Positions 5,234-8,237 of a DNA stretch of 8,237 bases are shown in pieces (position 1 is the stretch's first letter; the number at the start of each line of letters is the position of its first letter). A program made the translations under genes and the position numbers. The stretch is from JAYEKL01 sp034660995 (GTDB taxonomy: Bacteria > Patescibacteriota > Minisyncoccia > JAHIHE01 > JAGLIN01): assembly GCA_034660995.1 (NCBI GenBank), contig JAYEKL010000104.1, positions 1-8,237 of the forward strand, given 5' to 3'. The notes beneath the pieces were generated by a model. That model had not been told where the DNA came from. It did not search any database and saw nothing but the letters and a program-made list of their open reading frames with translations.

Positions 5234-6370
5234 ATGAACTGTGAAAAATCATTAAAATTACATAAAAAAACTGGTGGGAAGTTAGAGATTAAAAGCAAGT
5301 TTAAGCTTGAGAATAAAGAAGACTTGAGTATGGCATATACTCCTTGTGTGGCTGAAGTTTCTTCTCTAATAGCGAAAGATAAAAAATTAGTAAGAGAATA
5401 TACTATTAAGAAAAATACAGTAGCAGTTGTTTCTGATGGAAGCGCTGTTTTGGGTTTGGGGAATATTGGGGCGGAAGCGGCAATTCCTGTGATGGAAGGG
5501 AAAGCGATTTTGTTTAAAGAACTTACTGATGTTGATGCGTTTCCGATTTGTTTGCGGACTCAAGACCCAGATGAGATTATTCAAATCGTAAAAAATATTT
5601 CCCCTGTTTTTGGCGGAATACATCTTGAAGATATTTCCGCGCCGAATTGTTTTTATATTGAGGAAAAATTACAGGATATTGGAATACCTGTTATGCATGA
5701 TGACCAGCATGGAACAGCGATAGTTGTTGTTGCTGCGCTAATTAATGCCTTAAGAGTCGTTAAAAAGAAAATAGATTCTATGAATGTTATTATAGTTGGA
5801 GCAGGAGCGGCAGGGACTGCAATTTCAAATATGATAGCGCGTGAGTTGAAGCCGAGGGATATAGTTATGTGTGATAGTAAAGGGATAATAAGCAAAAATA
5901 GAGAAGATCTGAATTCAGCAAAAGTGAAGCTTTTAGAAACAACGAACAAAAGTAATAAGCAAGGAAGCATAGAGGATGTATTGTTAAATGCGGATATTTT
6001 TATAGGAGTTTCAGGCGGAGGGATATTAAATGCTAGTATGGTTAAGACAATGAATAAAGGTCCGATTATTTTTGCAATGGCAAATCCAATACCAGAAATT
6101 ATGCCAGATGAAGCAAAAAAAGGCGGGGCTTCCGTTATTGGCACAGGAAGAAGTGATTTTCCGAACCAAATTAATAATGTGCTGGCTTTCCCAGGAATTT
6201 TTAGGGGACTTTTAGATAATGGCGCTGTAAAGGTTACGAACGAAATGAAAATAAATGCGGCAAGAGCGTTAGCTGATTATGTTAAAAATCCTATGGTTGA
6301 AAATATTCTTCCAGATCCGCTTGATAAAAATGTGGCGATGGATGTTGCGAAGTCGTTGGTTAGGGGTTAG
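5234..6370 (+). CDS. Malic enzyme (oxaloacetate-decarboxylating malate dehydrogenase), short form
   Basis: The enzyme oxidatively decarboxylates malate to pyruvate and CO2, reducing NAD(P)+, in the cytoplasm. At 378 residues it is the short bacterial type without a phosphotransacetylase domain. Visible motifs: YTPCVAE with the likely general-acid Tyr35; VVSDGSAVLGLGNIG (65-79); PVMEGKAILFK with the likely catalytic Lys90; LEDI with metal ligands Glu132/Asp133; HDDQHGTA (155-162) with a further metal-binding Asp; the nucleotide-binding VGAGAAGTA (188-196); FAMANPIPEI (280-289); and TGRSDFPNQINNVLAFPG (304-321). The N-terminus (LKLHKKTGGKLEIKSK) is normal for the family, supporting this ATG. 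There is no obvious Shine-Dalgarno. Whether it uses NAD or NADP cannot be told by eye. It is transcribed alone and converges on the AbiE genes. Its last three codons and TAG stop fall within a GTTAGGG-type microsatellite, so the C-terminus may have been remodelled. Confidence 0.95.
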   Translation: MNCEKSLKLHKKTGGKLEIKSKFKLENKEDLSMAYTPCVAEVSSLIAKDKKLVREYTIKKNTVAVVSDGSAVLGLGNIGAEAAIPVMEGKAILFKELTDVDAFPICLRTQDPDEIIQIVKNISPVFGGIHLEDISAPNCFYIEEKLQDIGIPVMHDDQHGTAIVVVAALINALRVVKKKIDSMNVIIVGAGAAGTAISNMIARELKPRDIVMCDSKGIISKNREDLNSAKVKLLETTNKSNKQGSIEDVLLNADIFIGVSGGGILNASMVKTMNKGPIIFAMANPIPEIMPDEAKKGGASVIGTGRSDFPNQINNVLAFPGIFRGLLDNGAVKVTNEMKINAARALADYVKNPMVENILPDPLDKNVAMDVAKSLVRG

Positions 6371-6402
6371 GAGGTTAGGATACTAGAACGTTAGGAGTTA
6401 GG
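6356..6402 (+). repeat. GTTAGG microsatellite overlapping the malic enzyme stop
   Basis: The sequence reads GTTGGTTAGGGGTTAGGAGG, then TTAGGATACTAGAACG, then TTAGGAGTTAGGAAT. The first units encode the enzyme's final residues and its TAG stop. The array leads directly into the flank ATGCGTAAAT of repeat A copy 3. Confidence 0.7.
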
Positions 6403-6510
6403 AATGCGTAAATGTCATCTCGACTGGAGCGATAGCGGAATGGAGAGATCCATGAACTGATTAAATCTCACCGAAACCTTTCTCATTTCTGGTATAGTAT
6501 AGTTTATAGA

Positions 6511-6531
6511 CCTGCCTGTCCGGCAGGCAGG
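6511..6531 (+). repeat. 21-bp GC-rich palindrome inserted in repeat A
   Basis: Arms CCTGCCTG and CAGGCAGG surround TCCGG. Repeat A copy 2 reads AGTTTACAGA-TTTCTCACC at this point, while this copy reads AGTTTATAGA-[21 bp]-TTTCTCACC, so the insertion is exact. Confidence 0.85.
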
Positions 6532-6545
6532 TTTCTCACCACTAT

Positions 6546-6646
6546 CCCGTTCCAAATTTTACAAAAAAAACATAGCGAGATTAAATTATTCCAAGCAATT
6601 AAGATAGTTGATATTGATTAGATAGTCTTGTAAAATTTGGAACGGG
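6546..6646 (+). mobile_element. ~101-bp MITE-like element with 18-bp perfect inverted ends
   Basis: The left end CCCGTTCCAAATTTTACA (6546-6563) is the exact reverse complement of the right end TGTAAAATTTGGAACGGG (6629-6646); with the next bases T/A the match is 19 bp. The ~65-bp interior is AT-rich and non-coding. The flanks ACTAT (6541-6545) and ACTCAT (6647-6652) look like a slightly altered ~5-bp target duplication: intact copies of repeat A have a single CTAT here. Presumably it was mobilised by an unlinked transposase with matching ends. Confidence 0.85.
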
Positions 6647-6697
6647 ACTCATCGGGATTCGAAATGGCAACTATGCTTGAGTGAGAATAAAACAAAC

Positions 6698-7474
6698 TTA
6701 AATTCTCTGTTCAATATATTCTTTAAAACCGAGAACTCGATCCGAACCATTTTTGTCAATCAAAAACGGGCTGACATCTTGAGCCAGATCATTTAAATTA
6801 TTTTTGTTTGCCATTTCAAGCAATTTGTTTTTAAGCGCGCTCTTTTCTTTGGTTCCCAAAACAGTTTTAAGATAATCAAAATCAGGATCGGTTTTTCCAA
6901 GTAAATATGAAACATCATAATAATCCCGACCTTTGCTTCTTTTTCTTTCTATAATTGTCATTATCTTTTGAGATAAAATCACTTCTTGCGAATTAACTAA
7001 AATTTTTCTATAGACACCAAAGCCGTTTAAAATAAATTGTTTTGGTTCGCAGAGTTGCTTTTTGAGAACTGTGTCTATTCGCAATAAAATTTTCTCATCT
7101 TGATGATTAGACAAGTTATTTTCAAAAAGCAATTTTGGAAATTTGAGATAGCAATGATAGGCGCCTTTTTTCAGTAATCTAAACTCAATCTTAAATCCCT
7201 TGTTTTTCATATCTGTTATTATTTTTTCTATGACCAGTTCAAAATCCTGATAGCTCAGCCCGAAATTATCAAAATCTAAATCCTCTGAAAATCTTTGACC
7301 GTCATATACAATTCTGATTGCGGTCCCGTCCATAAAACTCAGCTTTTCGCTGTTTTTTTGTTTATAGAGCGAATCTAAAAGCTCATATTGAAGATACTCA
7401 ACCAAAACTGCTTTAGGATTTCGCTGGATTATTTCTGGCGGATATTCATTTTTTATTTGTTCAAAAGTCAACAT
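6698..7474 (-). CDS. abiEii: AbiEii-type nucleotidyltransferase toxin of a type IV toxin-antitoxin system
   Basis: This 258-residue protein has the nucleotidyltransferase core of the AbiEii/AbiGii family: MDGTAIRIVYDGQRFSEDLDFD (48-69), where Gly50-Thr51 and Ser63-x-Asp65-x-Asp67 would form the NTP- and metal-binding site. RIDTVL (132-137) follows, and then the family's later block QKIMTIIERKRSKGRDYYDVSYLL (169-192) with the R-D-x-Y-D pattern. Characterised relatives (AbiEii, MenT) transfer nucleotides, in some cases onto tRNA, and stop growth. The ATG at 7474 lies inside the end of the antitoxin gene, with a 14-base overlap, suggesting translational coupling. It ends in TAA. No frameshift or missing catalytic residue is seen, so it appears functional. 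It is likely to act in phage defence or element stabilisation. Confidence 0.9.
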   Translation of the reverse strand: MLTFEQIKNEYPPEIIQRNPKAVLVEYLQYELLDSLYKQKNSEKLSFMDGTAIRIVYDGQRFSEDLDFDNFGLSYQDFELVIEKIITDMKNKGFKIEFRLLKKGAYHCYLKFPKLLFENNLSNHQDEKILLRIDTVLKKQLCEPKQFILNGFGVYRKILVNSQEVILSQKIMTIIERKRSKGRDYYDVSYLLGKTDPDFDYLKTVLGTKEKSALKNKLLEMANKNNLNDLAQDVSPFLIDKNGSDRVLGFKEYIEQRI

Positions 7475-8066
7475 TTGCTATATTATGAATTAGTTTTTGC
7501 AGATTTTTGCTGTTTGCCATTTTGGCGTATTTTCGCAGTTTTGTTTTGTTGAGTTTTTTTATTTCAATTTCATTAAATCTCAATTCTTCAATGTCTTCCA
7601 TAGTTTTAATTTTTGACGAATTTAGATATAAATAATCCAAAAGCGCTTTTTCCGGTTCAGCAATCAAATAAACTTGATTATTCTCACTAATCTTTCTATA
7701 ACCAAAAAACAATTCTTTTTTCAGATGGCGATAAGAAAACAAGCCAAAATTATTTTTGAAAATTCTGGTAGTTTTGGCAGTAACTGAAGTTGGATTAAAG
7801 ACAACTTCAGGGATTAGTCCGTATTTGAAAAGCGCCCATTCCAAACTGATATAACTTGGTTGATATAAATTAAAAGCGATTGTTTCCGCTTTTAGATTTT
7901 TTGCCCGTTCGCTAATCACATAAAGCCCATTTTTAAGTTTCTGGATATATTTTTTTTGCGACCAAGCAGAAAGTTGATAGGGGTATATCTTTATTCCTGT
8001 TAAAGCTAAATCTTGAATACTAAATATTGGATCTGTTATTTTGTTTAATAAATCTATGTATTTCAT
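7461..8066 (-). CDS. abiEi: AbiEi-type antitoxin/transcriptional regulator
   Basis: This 201-residue partner of the toxin lies upstream in the same transcript. The N-terminal ~55 residues look like the winged helix-turn-helix of AbiEi antitoxins (FSIQDLAL..LSAWSQKKYIQKLKNGLYVIS). The middle part has the family blocks PSYISLEWALFKYGLIPE (70-87), VTAKTTRIFKNNFG (95-108) and AEPEKALLDYLY (136-147). In known type IV systems the antitoxin does not bind the toxin but represses the shared promoter and counteracts toxicity. The gene ends in TGA at 7461-7463, overlapping the toxin start by 14 bases; this confirms UGA as a stop here. The ATG at 8066 follows a short AT-rich leader with no clear Shine-Dalgarno. 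Confidence 0.88.
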   Translation of the reverse strand: MKYIDLLNKITDPIFSIQDLALTGIKIYPYQLSAWSQKKYIQKLKNGLYVISERAKNLKAETIAFNLYQPSYISLEWALFKYGLIPEVVFNPTSVTAKTTRIFKNNFGLFSYRHLKKELFFGYRKISENNQVYLIAEPEKALLDYLYLNSSKIKTMEDIEELRFNEIEIKKLNKTKLRKYAKMANSKNLQKLIHNIANVDF

Positions 8067-8070
8067 TTTC

Positions 8071-8086
8071 TTATTATTTTTAATAA
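8071..8086 (-). promoter_or_regulatory. Possible operator: inverted repeat in the AbiE leader
   Basis: TTATTA-TTTT-TAATAA is a perfect inverted repeat between the predicted transcription start and the antitoxin ATG, where autorepressors of this type could bind. Such repeats occur easily by chance in AT-rich sequence. Confidence 0.25.
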
Positions 8087-8098
8087 TATTATGAAATA

Positions 8099-8127
8099 AT
8101 TATATCACAAAACAGTGAAAGAGTCAA
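8099..8127 (-). promoter_or_regulatory. Sigma-70-type promoter of the AbiE operon
   Basis: Read on the minus strand: TTGACT (8127-8122), a 17-base spacer, then TATAAT (8104-8099). This is a perfect -10 and a 5/6 -35 at ideal spacing. The start of transcription would be near 8092, giving a ~25-base leader before the antitoxin ATG. Confidence 0.8.
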
Positions 8128-8150
8128 AAACCAGGGTCCCAATCACCTCG

Positions 8151-8237
8151 GAGTGTTGAGCGTAGCGCTAGCGAAGTTCAACCTGAAATATCACATTATA
8201 CCCATTTTCAGGTAGAACTCCGTTATCACTACACTCT
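8151..8237. repeat. Third hairpin repeat type (C), cut by the window end
   Basis: AGTTCAACCTGAAA (8175-8188) pairs with TTTCAGGTAGAACT (8206-8219) with one mismatch, and GAGTGT near 8151 is matched by ACACTC at the end of the window, so the whole stretch is an imperfect inverted repeat. The GAGCGTAGCGCTAGCGAAG segment is typical of dispersed bacterial repeat ends. No coding sequence is apparent. Confidence 0.6.

Larger units (their letters stand above)
6414..6668 (+). repeat. Dispersed hairpin repeat A, copy 3, carrying two nested insertions
   Basis: The outer parts (6414-6510, 6532-6540 and 6653-6668) align with repeat A copy 2. A 21-bp palindrome at 6511-6531 and a MITE-like element at 6546-6646 interrupt it. 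Removing these and one duplicated target restores the 126-bp length of the intact copies. It fills the convergent gap between the malic enzyme and the toxin gene and could act as a bidirectional hairpin, although there is no T-run typical of a terminator. Confidence 0.85.

Noticed and set aside
5653..6144. 163-residue minus-strand open frame inside the malic enzyme gene
   Set aside because: It lies wholly opposite conserved malic enzyme motifs, and its composition is a shadow of the sense strand.
8189..8205. TATAAT on the minus strand inside repeat C as a second AbiE promoter
   Set aside because: It lies in the loop of the hairpin, lacks a -35 match at proper spacing, and a much better promoter lies closer to the gene.

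Overview
The window is AT-rich bacterial DNA with long intergenic gaps full of hairpin-forming repeats, weak or absent Shine-Dalgarno sites, and secreted, acidic, low-complexity surface proteins of the CalY/TasA-like and lamin-tail types. That combination is typical of Patescibacteria (Candidate Phyla Radiation), but the lineage is an inference. UGA acts as a stop (the antitoxin gene ends in TGA exactly at the overlap with its partner, and the long open frames lack it), so this is not a lineage that reads UGA as glycine.

Layout. At 1-118 there is the 3' end of an unrecognised gene, with a coding-looking -1 frame continuing to 204 behind an A AAA AAG heptamer. From 205 to 5233 comes a surface-protein region: repeat A1, repeat B1, an 844-residue secreted lamin-tail protein (583-3117), repeat B2, a second surface protein of the CalY/fibronectin type (3393-4643) cut by one in-frame TGA at 3894, a strong terminator, repeat B3 and repeat A2. 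Each surface gene is bracketed by same-orientation copies of B, and the whole block by inverted copies of A. Next is a malic enzyme gene (5234-6370), then a third A copy (6414-6668) that carries two nested insertions: a 21-bp palindrome and a ~101-bp MITE-like element with 18-bp inverted ends. The minus strand then carries an AbiEi/AbiEii type IV toxin-antitoxin pair (8066-6698) with a near-consensus promoter, and the window ends in another hairpin repeat.

The surface proteins probably work at the cell envelope (adhesion or fibre/matrix-like roles). The malic enzyme links malate and pyruvate in a reduced fermentative metabolism. The AbiE pair is an autonomous defence or stabilisation module. 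The most striking material is the repeat biology: palindromic elements have inserted into each other between genes, and hairpin-forming GC-rich modules sit in frame inside the acidic tail of the lamin-tail protein, where they are translated. The other points to check are the lone in-frame UGA and the possible -1 frameshift site.
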